Below are positions 41,606-54,524 of a DNA stretch of 64,000 nucleotides, piece after piece. The position numbers and the translations under genes were made by a program. A model generated the notes under the pieces. It was given only the letters and a program-made list of their open reading frames with translations, made no database searches and was not told the origin of the DNA. Positions within the stretch are counted from its first letter, which is position 1, and every line of letters starts with the position of its first letter. This stretch comes from Xanthostigma xanthostigma (taxonomy: Eukaryota > Arthropoda > Insecta > Raphidioptera > Raphidiidae), in assembly GCA_963575645.1 (NCBI GenBank), contig OY754475.1, positions 930,001 through 994,000 of the forward strand, in the 5' to 3' direction.

Positions 41606-41998
41606 ATGGACACACCGCCACCAGAACAGCGAGTTACTAGATCGTCCGAAAGGGCTGCGTTAGCTGAGATTTCGTTATCGGAGAACGAAGAAAGGATCGC
41701 AGTAAACTTATCTGAAAATTCGACTCCGTCGGCTTCCCCGGAGGAGCTAATTATTCAAACGAGAGGTCCTCGTAATATACCGATAACCTGGTCACCGGTC
41801 GATTACAATAAATACATGAGGAGTCCGAATAAACACGAAACGCCCCGCAAAGCGTCGCCCGTACGAGAATTACGATCGAGTATACGGAAAAGACTCATGT
41901 TAAGTCCGGGGAAGAATCCGGCACGTAATTTACATCCGATTTTAAACAGCAGAAAGTATTCGAGAGTGGCTCAAAAAAACAAACCGTATATTTCATAA
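41606..41998 (+). CDS. 130-residue Ser/Thr-Pro-rich protein, function unknown
   Basis: This is an uninterrupted frame with a good start context (AAAAATGG) and balanced codon use, in DNA that is otherwise AT-rich. It carries eight Ser-Pro or Thr-Pro pairs (residues 3, 40, 44, 63, 73, 79, 84, 100). It also has two RxxL motifs (RAAL at 16, RKRL at 94) and a basic C-terminal third. No membrane segment, signal peptide or folded domain is visible, so a disordered nuclear or cell-cycle-type phosphoprotein is a fair guess but only that. The central RNIPITWSPVDYNKYMRSP looks like a conserved linear motif. A TTTTTATTTATAG acceptor lies 14 bases before the ATG, so an upstream untranslated exon is likely. 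AATAAA-type signals follow from about 42500. Confidence 0.6.
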   Translation: MDTPPPEQRVTRSSERAALAEISLSENEERIAVNLSENSTPSASPEELIIQTRGPRNIPITWSPVDYNKYMRSPNKHETPRKASPVRELRSSIRKRLMLSPGKNPARNLHPILNSRKYSRVAQKNKPYIS

Positions 41999-43056
41999 AC
42001 CTGAGATTATTTTTTTTAAGTAGCATCGGAGTATTTATATTAATAGTTTTATTATTTAAGTGAGCTTTTAATGAGCAATAATTTTAGCATAAACAGCGTA
42101 TAGATTGGCTACACTAGAATAATCACATCACACCGATTCCTCATTTGTTATTCTAAAATGGCGTATAAGCACATTCATTTGTTAAGTATTTTTGTTTTAG
42201 GATTATAAATATCTAAAATTAAAAATTTTATGTAAATTGTTTCGTTAGTGTTATAAAAGTTCAACTTGCAAACACACATTCTTATGAAAGTTATATTTTT
42301 CTGTCATATTTTTTAAAAATTTTAAAATTGTTGCTGTTTTTATTTCAACAAATTCGGGATATTCATAAAGCCATACGTAAACACTAAATATTTAAGTCAC
42401 TGACAAACTATTGTAAGTTTTTACTAGTTACGTAATAATTAGTTATTTAATTCTTATTTATTAAGCACGTAATTTGTATTTGTTTGGTATGTAATCAATT
42501 TTTAAAAAAATAAAAAGTGTAGTTCTTCGTATAAATAAAATAATTTTTGATGCACACTTCTGTTTTTTCCATACCTGTCGATTGTCGATGTCGATTGACG
42601 CTCCGATTAGATCGTTGTATTAAATCTATCGTAGAAATAATAAAAAATCGCCTACGAAGTCTACATAAAAAATGGTTTACCTAAATGGACATGTCTAACA
42701 ATTAATAAAACAGTTCATCGAATATTTTACTTTATTTTTTTTAAGTACGTCGATTTTTTCACAAATAAAATAAAATAAGCGATTAATTTTTCTGCAACAA
42801 TATATTTTAATTAATAATTTAATAATTATATTGGTTAATTATTACTTACAATTTATTACAAAAAAAATATATAATGAAAACAGTATAACTCAAGAATTCT
42901 CCACAAAAAAAAAATGTTTATGTATTATACCCAACTAGCCATAGGACAGTTTGTCAACAATTTTATCACGCCTTAAGGCTTTAAGCATTTATTTAATGCA
43001 ATTTGGGTTATCATAATTAATCTCGGATGCAATTACTTTACTAAATGCTTTGCAAA

Positions 43057-43276
43057 TAAAATATAGTTTAAAAAAAACTAAAAAACACGCTTTATATCGG
43101 ACTAAAAAGTAAAAAATAATTGTTTTAAAATAAGCTTAAAAAGCGTGGGGCGCTTTGTTCCACATTTTCGTACATCGAGCGCCCAACGCTTTTTAAGCTT
43201 ATTTTAAAACAATTATTTTTTACTTTTTAGTCCGATATAAAGCGTGTTTTTTAGTTTTTTTTAAACTATATTTTAT
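43057..43276. repeat. 220-bp hairpin with ~90-bp perfect arms
   Basis: The arm ending AGCTTAAAAAGCGT (to 43146) and its reverse complement starting ACGCTTTTTAAGCTT (43186) pair for about 90 bp outwards through TTTTACTTTTTAGTCCGATA. A smaller stem GGGCGCT/AGCGCCC lies in the loop. Almost no mismatches, suggesting a recent insertion or conversion. Confidence 0.9.
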
Positions 43277-43284
43277 TTTTCACT

Positions 43285-43850
43285 TTTTAGTGAGGATCTA
43301 TAAAAGAATTTATTAATCCTGGGGGTCCTAATAAGGATAATGGGAAACTGTTATCAAATTATTGCATTGTCATCGGTCCTTGATACGTATGCAAAGTTTC
43401 AAATTAATCAGACTTCGGTAAATTGGTGAAAATTATGCTCAAAGATTCCGTTACGGACATACATACATAGTTACAACCCAAACTAATATAAAGCGTTTAA
43501 TAATAAGGATAATGGGAAACTGTTATCAAATTATTGCATTGTCATCGGTCCTTGATACGTATGCAAAGTTTCAAATTAATCAGACTTCGGGAAATTGGTG
43601 AAAATAAAGCGTTTACTACAGAGGATCTATAAAAGAATTTATTAATCCTGGGGGTCCTAATAAGGATAATGGGAAACTGTTATCAAATTATTGCATTGTC
43701 ATCGGTCCTTGATACGTATGCAAAGTTTCAAATTAATCAGACTTCGGGAAATTGGTGAAAATTATGCTCAAAGATTCCGTTACGGTAGTTAGTTACATAC
43801 ATACATACATAGTTACTTACAACCCAAGCTAATATAAAGCGTTTAAAAAA
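43285..43850 (+). repeat. Three tandem retroposon units
   Basis: TAATAAGGATAATGGGAAAC followed by TGCATTGTCATCGGTCCTTG occurs from about 43330, 43500 and 43658, the middle unit shortened. The outer units continue with GATTCCGTTACGG and a CATA microsatellite, and all end near AATATAAAGCGTTT, a phrase also found in the adjacent hairpin (TTTATATCGG). Confidence 0.85.
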
Positions 43851-43999
43851 GAACCGACTGTTGCTAGAAATAAAAATATCTAAATCGAATGAGAACTGCT
43901 TTTATTCTCGGGCTACTTGAGCATCATATATAAATGATTCAAAAGTCTGCATTCACTATATAAATATGTATTTAATATGGTTTCAACTGCAGCAATACA

Positions 44000-46900
44000 G
44001 AAAGCACTTTCGTCGACTATAAAAAAAAAAACATGTTTTCTTCCGTTGGAAATAAGTACATCTTATTATAATTATATTTCAGCTAATCGGAGGTAGGATG
44101 AGGAAGATTTGTTTGCAAGCGGAAAAAAAATCCTATTTTGCTGCAGTCATTTTAGTAAGCATATTTTACTGTAATAATTATATGGAACTGTCATTTGTTT
44201 GTGTCAAGCTTTTAAATAAAAAATATGAATAGTGATTTTAAAAGTACGTACCTAATAAAAAATTAAAATTGCAACAATTATTATACATTATGTAAAAAAG
44301 AATAAATTAATCAGACCTTCATTCTGTAAACCAATTGAGTTTATGTCGACTTTCGTTTATATTGTTGGCCGATTGCAGTCGAAGGACAAAGAAGAACAAT
44401 TGAATGACCTCTTAAGTGCTGGCATCTGTAATTTGCTTTTGTAAAATATGCGTTTCGATATTTCAAGCGCCTCGCTTACAAAACAGAGGTCTAAGCGTAC
44501 TCATTTATAAAAAGTTCATATTTATATAATATAAAATAACAATGCATAAAACATTCAGGTAAAACATTTCTGGGAACAAGGTAAAAGGAGACAAAACACT
44601 GTACGCGATCATAGAGTGCTTTGCGACACCGTTTTTCAAAATACTCAGCTAACTTACCAAAAAGCGTAGTCTTGCGGTAAATGTTCTGAGTAATTCACAA
44701 AATGGTTCGACAAACATATAAGTACGTAGATAATGATATTAATGATATATCAATAATATTTTATAACTATTGAAAACTTCAATATAAATCTTTTCACCTC
44801 TTTTATAATAATATAAAGAATTGTAATCATATAATTTGTATTTACAAATTTGTCACAGACTTGTGTTAAACACGAATTAATGTCCAAAAAACAAATGAAC
44901 GGTTCTTGTAAAAGGTGCATTTACAATAATATATCTTGAATAATATACTAATGGAAGAATGAGTTTTAAATGAAACATATGACAGTCGTTTATATTAAGG
45001 GCAACGTTGATAATGTCATGAAACAAGATGTGGAAGTCAACGCTTAGATAAAACATATGCAATCTTCACATAACAGCTGTTAAAAAAACAATTAACAAGT
45101 AACAAACGCTATCACAACTTTTCAGGCCATTTATTTCTTGCATCTATTTCAAACATGACACTAGAAATATTTTATTCTTTGATTGATGCATTTATTTAAG
45201 CGTTAATGTCACACCTTAGTCAAGAAGAAGATTTCGTTATATTTTGTGCTCACATTAAAGATGACTAACTATCAGTTAGTCCGTTATCATAAAAAAAATA
45301 TACACTGGAAAAACAATTCGACTAGATTTTCAATAGTTCGAGATCGCTGGTCCATCTAAACTGCGATTAAATAAAACTATCAGACCATAATCTACAAATC
45401 GAGACGATTAGTTTAGTTCGCTTCATTGAGGTTCGGTCGAACCCTAGGCATATAGAAACTGTGATGATACAAATTATTCTACAGTTAAAAAAATAAAACA
45501 AATGTTTGAATTTAAACGGATGTAGAGCAGTCGTCCTTCGGTTGTTTCTTTATCGATATTTTGGTTCATACGATTGTATATTATTTTGTGTAAATAATTC
45601 ATTATATGTTAAATAGTAATTCGTCCAGAAATTGGCACCTTTAATTATAAATCGGAAACTGTTTCAAATAACTTTTTTTCTAGACATTTTTTTTTAACCT
45701 TTTCATTTCAACAAACAACAAACAGTATTATATATGCAAGTATATAATATAATAGTTTTAATTTTTTTTTATAAGCTCAAAAATTTGTGTAGTGTATGCG
45801 ATTTTACAGGGATTTTTAGCGCATGCTCAGTACACGCTTTCACTGTCCGAACGTTTCACTACTTTTTGTTTGAGTTCAGCTGCAAAACTGACTAATCGTT
45901 AATTTCAACGTTATTTTATTCAGTTAGTACTAAACGACAATATCGAGTTACATTTTGCGGTTACGTTCAGCTGCGATTGCAAGTCGAAACAATTGAGGAC
46001 AGCGAAGGCACGTTTGAGTCGGAGCGCGTTAAGGTTCTCGTAAGGGGAGAACTAAGTAGCAAGATCACATATCCATGCATACAAACACTCAAACGAAGAA
46101 TAGCAAAGTCATCGTAGCAAAATATGTAAGAAGAGTAACTATAGTATAGCGATTTATATAATTACTATATGAAAAATTCTATACGAACTCTATATGAACG
46201 AGAAGAACATGATTGTATATAGATATATATATTTTTTATACTATGTATGTTAGAAAGAGATGACAAGAATCTGTAGAGATGGCAATAACCGAACAAAAAT
46301 GTACTGCCTATTGCTGTTCTACGATTAACTGAACTGTCAAATTTTGAGGCTTGATATAATCGACCGAAATCAAAAGTACGGTTGACTTCTCGACGAATAC
46401 CCGACGACACTGCCATCTCTCAGAATTCATTTAAGCATCTAATCTATCGGACGGAACGCTGAGAAACCGCCGTCGCTCAGCGTTCGTCCGAAATAAACTA
46501 CTCTATTAAAAAATCACAGAAACATGTGTGTGCACTTCGAATTGTTCGTGATTGCATAAGCGGAAGAAAACGCAGAAGCGGAAACCACCGATAGTGCTCG
46601 ATGTATTGCGATGAAATTAAACGTTCTTGAAAACAGAAAAAAAAAAAAACAGTACCAAACAAATACACTGGATAAAAAGTGACTCGAAAATAGCTTTATA
46701 CTTCAATTAGTGTTGATAAAAATAATATAAAGAAAATTAAAATATATACGAATTACTTTGCAGTGGATATAAATAATTAAAGCACGGTTATATTTCGAAA
46801 GTTTTTAAACGGAACAAAACGTAACAAAACATCAAGAATTTGTTTTTAACGCTTGGAAAAAAACAAGCGAAATGAAACAAAACACAAACTGATAACAATA

Positions 46901-49900
46901 TAACATATCAAACGGACAGTCTTTTATGGTTGCAAACAATTATTATCTAAACGTTACGGAAAGCTCATATAAATAAATTCTTCAAATACACTACGTTCTA
47001 AGCAGGTTTGTTGTCAAGCAATGATAGTTCAGATGTACAAAGTTGATTGTTAATAAGCAAAGCAAAATAAAAATATAAAACTAACAACTACTCGTTAGAC
47101 CCGAAAAAAACACTTACTATGATGATTCAAAAACAATCCAATCAAAAATATTAATTGTCTATCTTTAATCATTTGCAAAATGATCATCGGTTTCAACATT
47201 GATTTTTGAAAACTGAGTCATTACTAAACACTTCGGCATACTGTATCGTAACAGAATCGACAGTCTTGCACAGTAGCTCAAAAAGCGATACAAACAATAC
47301 AAACTGCGCATGACTACGACTGTTCTGTTATATAATCGAATCATTGTAAGTGTATTTGTCAAGTTAACCTTAGAAACTACAAACTAAAGGTTAGATAAAA
47401 GAAAAAAGAAAGTTAAAACAAGAGAATGCTACGCACAAGAATAAAAAATGAGAATCGAACGGCAAAGTAAAATGTGTTTAAGTTCACCGCGTAACCAAAT
47501 AAATAAAACTATGTAGAAGCAACGAAAGGAATAGATAAAAAGCGTTCTGTGAACAAGAACTACGGACGGAAAGACGTTTCGTATGTGAAACAACAATCGG
47601 TGACTATTTAGGCGCATCTAAGAATTTTTTAAATCTAAAGCAACAAAAAAATTTACATATCGACTCTAAATATATAAATTCAATTGTTGATTCCACCTTC
47701 ATGCAATAATGAGTACGGATCGGCTTCTAAAAAAATTCGTTTCGGTTTTTACAAAAACCAAAACAAATGAAGGCGTAAGAAAAAAGAATCGATAAGCTCA
47801 AATCTTCAGATTTTTTCTAATAATAAAATTTGAAAAACTCAACTGTCAAATGCTACTCGCATGAAACATAATTTAGGTCTTTAAACATGTTCATATCTTT
47901 CTTCGAGTTGCATTAAAAAATTTTAATACTACGGCCGCTCGGTAGGAACTGCTTTAAGATTGTCTTATTTGCTCACTATCGCCGATTGTCAAATTAAAAG
48001 ATTATACTTTTGTTTCTTTAATTAGAGAAAATTACGAAGCTGTGAAATAGATACAAAAATTGTAATAAAGTTCGGAAATTTCTACGGGGCAGCTTCGACA
48101 ACATCGATGATGATGTGAACATGTTAAAAGATCAAAAAAAAAAACAAGCAAACAATTTAACATCAAGTTGTCTGCCAATTAAATTAAATGTTTCTAAAGA
48201 CAATTTCTCAATTACAAAATGGCAATACACCACATCTCAGTTAAAAGGGGGATCAACAGTCTAATAAATGGTCATTTTTATAAATACTATATACCAAAAT
48301 TAATAATAATTTCATTGTTTACATCGATCTTTAAGCACTGTAGAACAGAAAGTCAGTCTGACTTCTTATATAATAATTATACTTATACACTTATGTCCAC
48401 AGTGATTACGAACAGGCAAAGGAACGTTTATTTTTATTTATTGGATAATTAGTATATTTTATTTATGATAAAATAAAAAAAAAATTAAATGCTTTAGGCT
48501 TAAAAACATGGCATATCAAAGGAAACAATTAGAAATCGTTCTCTTTGTCCTAAATCTTACCAGAGAAACTCTTTAAAACCTTCAAAACAAAAATCTCTCA
48601 TTCACCTGTTATTTGCAATGCGTAGTTGTGGTTGCCTATGCGCAAGGCGTTTACTAAAAACAACCGGTTAACGGCTAGAAATTGCGTCCTGTTCGACAAT
48701 GCTTAAAGATTTAAAACAAGAAATCCGTTTTTATAATATAACAAAATGTAAATAACCTTCATTATTGCACTCAACATGGCGTCCAAGGATACCGTTATGA
48801 AATAGTTAACAAAATGGCTGTGCTATAACGTGAATTACATAACAGACATGTGATTCTTCAATGCATTTTTATATCGATTATTTTTTAACACGAAACAAAG
48901 TGATTTTTTCATTTTTATTAACTTTTGCATTTTCACAAAACTACTATGTATAAGAACTGACTTGACTTATATCATTAAATTGTAAAATGTCCCTGAATAA
49001 TTTTTAAGTTTTTTTTCTTCATTATATTCTTTACAATAATGTCATTTTTTGTTTGTAGTAAATTTTAATACATACTGCTGTAAGTTAGTAAGTAAAAATG
49101 ATTGTAGATTCATTTTTTTATGTGTTTCTTTTCATAACAGTATAAATACATAGCTCAAAAAAATGCTTAATTATTCTTTTTAATTACACTGTTATTTTTC
49201 ATAATTAATTTGGTGCTTTTTAGTGTTTTAACGGCCCCGATGCTTAAATCAAACACGAGACGAAACAAAGCGATACTATTAAACAATAACGGCACTGGGA
49301 CGTAAATAGTTAATCGTTAAATTAGCTCTAAAATAAGCGACGCTACAGAAAAATCTCACTATACGATCACAAATGCCTCGACGGCCCGTCTTGTATCATA
49401 TTGTCTTTCCAAAATATATGTACAAAATTATTTTAATTTATCGGAAGCCACTTCGTAATGCCAAAAAACAAATCGCCTAACATTTTTAGTCCGTAAAATA
49501 CAGGCACTTCCCTAGTTCGTTCCAAGAGATTCGGAAAAGCAGAAATCACCCATATTCTCGAAAGATTTTCTCCGACTGATCCATTTGTTTTTTTAATTAA
49601 AGTTTTAAGGCAAGAAAACATTTCTTATAAAATTCGCGGACGTTTCGTATCCGATTTAAGCACCGTGTCCGTTCACCGATCTTTTAAGTGCAAAACATGA
49701 AATTCTTTGGCAAAGTCTATTTATGTGTGAACATGCGGACTTTTATCTTTGTAATGGTCCACATTTTGGTTGCATTGATTGTTGTGTCGATTTAACCAAA
49801 ACGGTTACGCCTTCGAAAAAACCAAATTTATTTCATCGGTCTCCGTTTCGCTGCAGAAAAACAATACATCAACGTAACTAACAATAAACCGTATTTGGAA

Positions 49901-50549
49901 TCAGTCTCAAATATGCGTTTTTCATACAACGTCGACAATATCGACGTCTTCATTTGTTTTTAAAGCAGTTTTTGCTTCACTCGTTTGTTTTACCTATGTA
50001 GACAACACAAAGTTTGGTTATCTAAAGATGTTCGTTTGTTCTATTTTCTATAACCTCTAAAACGACATTTTAAGGCTAGATATCTCAGATAACCCAAACT
50101 AATTCTTTCTTATAACCTGAAGATTCTTTTTATTGTTTTTTTCGCACGGTTTACTTTTTTTGTTATACAAACATAAAAGAAATAATATTGTTCATTTGAC
50201 AAAACAGTTTTGTGGACTAGAAATATGATAACTTAACTTGTTTGGCCGGTCAATAACTTTAGAACCGGTGATAAATTATATTAGACGAAATCAAACAGTT
50301 CAAAATGGCCAATCGGTAGCGGGTAAAGAATCCTCATGTTAACACTCGATTGCGAATAACATTTTCATTGTTTTAAATTAATCTATGCAAACCAAAAAAA
50401 TGTCAAACTAAACTTTTATACAAACGCAAAAACTCTGAAACTGTCGGCGCTAACCGAACAATAATCGGTTACTGTCGATTGTTTCTATTAAACACTATCC
50501 AACAACTGCGCAAGAGACCGATAAAATAAAAATGACAGATAGTAATTCT
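44000..50549. other. Repeat-poor non-coding stretch downstream of MCU
   Basis: Over 6 kb with no supported gene and little of the repeat content seen elsewhere. It directly follows the MCU stop codon on the minus strand and could include a long MCU 3' UTR or conserved non-coding DNA. This is inference; no polyadenylation site is chosen. Confidence 0.4.
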
Positions 50550-53500
50550 CTAACTGCCTTTGTTCGTCTCTTTGATTGCGGACATGAATTTTTTTATCTT
50601 GTCTAGGGTCGATGTTCTTTTACCTTCGGTGAACGCTTCGATGGATCCTATAAAGTCGTGTCTTTTCGAAGTCTTCTCGGGAGGCAAATGTATATTGAGG
50701 GGATCTCTGAGTCGGCGTAAATCCTTCTCCAGAAACCTGACCTGGTTTTTGAGCGAGTTGTATTTGTTTATGTCTAGTCCTAGTTTTCGAGCCCGTTTGT
50801 GCAACGTTATCAGGTGCTGTCGATCTTTTACGTCCGGCAAGATGTATTCCTGTTCGAACGAGACAAGACAATTCAATCGAAAGAGAAATTAATCTATTAC
50901 GAGGACACAAAGCGACTGGAACTCACAGGAAAAACGTAAAAGAAGGAGCAGCGACTTGGAAAGGAGTGAAGCGGCAACAACGACACAAAAAACGAAACAC
51001 GAATTGTGGAGAACGAGCTCGAAAAAGCTTTACGGAGAATCTCTAGAACTATGTTAAACAAATAGATATTTCCACCGTCAGAACGTTCGTGATGACAAAG
51101 TCGCGTGAATAAAAAAACTCGAACACGGCCGAACAAGCTGATAACATTTAGCACCATTCAGATGTTCAAGTAACACTTCACTATTGAAGTACGTCCTTAA
51201 GTACTTGACATCGTCAAATATTTATCCAGTACTTGACATAATTATTTTTTACTTTCGTTCGCAGTGACGTACCAACGTTACGACGCTTCTCGAAGGGGCT
51301 TCACCGCTGAACAGATTCTATTAACCCGCTATGGCGCAATGCCCTTCCAAAAAAAAAAGCGAGATATTCATTTCGTTCGTTAAAATACCGGAAATATAAT
51401 TTCTCGTTCACGAAAGCAGGAATGAATAATTATCTCATAGACGGGATGTTTGGACAAAGGAGAAATTTCAATGTTTACAAAAGGCGCTATTTTTTCTCTG
51501 CCTCCTGTCTGTACAGAGTCAATACGTTCATCTGACACACTAGCGTTTATTTCTTAATTCATTTGTTTAAAACAAACGGCTGTCTACACTACCGGAAATA
51601 TAATTTCTCGTTCACGAAAGCAGGAATGTATAAATTATCTCATAGACGGGATGTTTGGACAAAGGAGAAATTTCAATGTTCACAAAAGGCGCTATTTTTT
51701 CTCTGCCTCCTGTCTGTACAGAGTCAATACGTTCATCTGACACACTAGCGTTTATTTCTTAATTCATTTGTTTAAAACAAACGGCTGTCTACACTGTGCG
51801 GCGCATGTTTTACGCACGGAAAATAGCGTTAAAATAAATTGAGTGAATAAAAAGAAATCAAATAATGGCCGCTTGTAGCCTAATATATTTTTGCCAGCTT
51901 ACACATTACAATTAGGGATATATCGGTCAACCGATATTATCGATAATATCGAAACAAAAATATCGATATTTATATCAATATAGGTACTTACATTCCCGAT
52001 ATTATGGCATAAAAATATCGAAAGGTAAAAGTGACTTAAAGAGTTTTGAATTTCGCGGTTTTTTTTGTGTGTTGGTAGAAGGCTGAAGAGTGGAGCGAGT
52101 GTGCGACTGGAGCATGTCGTTACTTGCTTGTTTCTTTGTTTTTTCAATTAATTCACAAAATATCGATATATCGATATTGAAAGGATATCGATATCGGTCT
52201 GGTGTTGATATTGAAATCCTTTTGCATCCCTAGTTACAATAATTAATTCCCGAAAACCATTTTTGACACAAAAAGAGCTGGCATCGCGACGAGTTAAGGA
52301 AGTACCCTCGATAAATGAATTAACCAACAGAAAATTACGAAAATTTGCAAATATGTCAAAACCTTTTCAAAAATGACTCAGTTAAATTTTTGTGATTTTT
52401 GGTTGACTTTGAAAAAAGATATTGATAATTTTATTTCGCTGCACTTAACATGGAGTCTTATGGAAATCTGTGATTTTGACGCACTCCATCATTTATTACG
52501 TTGGAATTGACAAACAGATTTTGATAAAATTTTTAGGAAATATAAACGAATATTCTATAAACATTTTTCTTTTTCCAAAACGTATAAAGCTTGCTTATGT
52601 TAATAGAAATAACTAAAACAAAGCCGAGCTTTTTAGCAATTCATAAACATGACAACACCGCAATATTATAGTTTGTGGCGCGTCATTTAAAAATAAGTTA
52701 CGAAACTGCAGCAGTTTTGATATCGTAAAAAACATACGTAAAATTGAGTAAATGCTAAAAGCATAGTATTCCAAAAAAATGATAGTATATTATATTATTT
52801 CCGAAATGACAGGAATAAAGAAAAGCATTTTCATAAATTAATGCGAATTTGACACCGCGTGCTGACTTATGCTGCGTACATAAGCACTTCTAACTATGGC
52901 AAGGCGTGCGGGTTGCCAAATTATATACTACGTTACTCAAGTAGAAGACTGAAATTCTTTGACTTACTGCGTACCGAGGGTACTTCCTTAAGGCGTCTAG
53001 GCTGCGACGAAAACGGCCACTGGAAATGACGCAATATTTCCTTACCTACAAAAAAACAAATCAAAACGACACGAACCTGTTTGGTGAGTACAAAGTACGC
53101 GTACGCCGCCATCGCGGTGCCGTACGTGACGAAATAAGTGACGGGCTCCATGATATCCCAACTGTACTCCCACCAGGTGAGCCTCGCCAATATGCCGAAC
53201 TGTACCGACATAAGTCCGAGACCGACCCACGTCAAAATGTTCGTCTTACGTTCGGCGGCCATTTCGAGTTCCTGTCGTTTCGCTTCGAGCGGCTGCAGTT
53301 CGTGCTTCAGGTCCTCCAGCTGCGAATTCAATTCGCGCTCTTTTCGCAGCTGGTGCTCCTGAACGTTCAGCGCCTCGTACAACTGATTCACTAGGTTCCT
53401 CACGTCGCTCAACTGTTTCACCTTAAAAAACAACGGAACGCTAATAATATAACGCCGGGATTTCTGCTCTGAATCTGGACTTAAGAATGTTGTTTGCTTT

Positions 53501-54524
53501 CAACTAAATAGAAGTCTTTAGTTAGTGTCTTTAGTTGCAATTAGTGATGTGCCGGATCGTTAAAAATGCATATCCGCGGATACGGATCTGAATACGGATA
53601 TTTGGTTTCAAGATCCGCGGATACGGATACGGATCTTAACTTTCTTAAAGTACGCGGCGGTAAATATTGCACATCGACCTTGGGAAAGAGACTGTTATGG
53701 GAAAAAGTTATTGACTTCTTTAAGAGTTAACTCTCATAACAGATTGTCTCTTTCCAAAGATCGATGTGCAATATCTCATTATAAAGATAGTTTTTTATTA
53801 GTACCTTTGAGTTATGTACTATTGGTATGGTACTCACTACGATAAATTTTTGCAATATAAAGGTGCCAAATACGATTTTATAAAATAAAAAATAATCTGA
53901 ATGGAATTTAACAGTTTTTCATTATTACCTAATCACCTATATATATAAAATTTCATGTATGAATTGAAAATTAATAAGGTAAAAGATCCGCCATAAAACT
54001 AACGGATACGGATATTTGGTTTCAAGATCCGCGGATATGGGTACGGATCTTTCTTCTCCCTCGGATATCCGCGGATACGGATATCCGGCAGATCACTAGT
54101 TGCAATCGAATGTCATTTTAAATCTAGCTTTAAGCAACGGCACACATTAAAAATCGAGTGCTTTTGTCAGTCAGCAAAACCAAACGTCGGATGATCGCAT
54201 CGTAATAAGATTGATCGGAACAAACCTCCTCCTGCGAAATCCGCTCTTGTTTTGGTGTCTGTACGTAGTACGTGTTATCGTTGATGATCAGCACGAAGTG
54301 GTCCTCGAGTAGGGCTTCGACGGTATCCGAGCTAGCGATGCGCGTCTTGCAATCGGCGCTCAGAACTGCGCATCTGTCGATGCCGCGATCTTCGTTGCGC
54401 AACATGTTCAGGAAGTCGCCGACGGTGTTCGTTATCGGCCGAAGGGTGAATCTGCATCGCTCGCGTCTCGACGGCAACGGCACCGTCACCTGAGGCAAGC
54501 CCCGGTAATATTCTATCGTCACTG
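50550..54524 (-). CDS. MCU: Mitochondrial calcium uniporter, 5' end missing
   Basis: MCU is the pore subunit of the inner-membrane calcium channel. Three coding exons are clear: 54226-54524 (acceptor could also be 54521), 53077-53421 and 50550-50849, in phase. The first encodes the matrix N-terminal domain ([23 protein letters not shown]). The second encodes the first coiled coil, TM1, the selectivity-filter motif WDIMEP (53143-53160) and TM2, with [19 protein letters not shown] almost as in animals generally. The third encodes the second coiled coil and C terminus ([18 protein letters not shown]), ending at TAG. Residues upstream of [10 protein letters not shown], including the targeting peptide, are not found within the window; the exon-like segment at 55155-55273 is open but out of phase. 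A hAT MITE and a TTAA MITE lie in the two introns. Confidence 0.93.
51387..51795 (+). repeat. Recent 204-bp tandem duplication (MCU intron)
   Basis: ACCGGAAATATAATTTCTCG starts at 51387 and again at 51591, and both units run through TCTCTGCCTCCTGTCTGTAC to AAACGGCTGTCTACACT with only a few differences. Confidence 0.88.
51913..52232. mobile_element. hAT MITE made of ATATCGAT words (MCU intron)
   Basis: It begins TAGGGATATATCGG and ends TTTTGCATCCCTA. Flanking 8-mers ATTACAAT (51905) and GTTACAAT (52233) differ at one base. Both sides of the interior are filled with ATATCGATAT-type self-complementary words. Confidence 0.75.
52294..52991 (+). mobile_element. TTAA-flanked MITE, copy 3 (MCU intron)
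   Basis: It is bounded by TTAA at 52294 and 52988-52991 with the same ends as copies 1 and 2, and is the closest in length to copy 2. It ends about 85 bp from the MCU exon at 53077. Confidence 0.88.
53542..54098. mobile_element. hAT MITE made of GGATATCCGCGGATACGG words (MCU intron)
   Basis: The 557-bp element has ends TAGTGATGTGCCGGATC and GATATCCGGCAGATCACTA and an exact 8-bp duplication GTTGCAAT (53534-53541 and 54099-54106). Repeated ATCCGCGGATACGGAT words fill both flanks. A separate inverted pair (ATTGCACATCGACCTTGGGA and its partner near 53750) forms a central hairpin. Confidence 0.9.
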
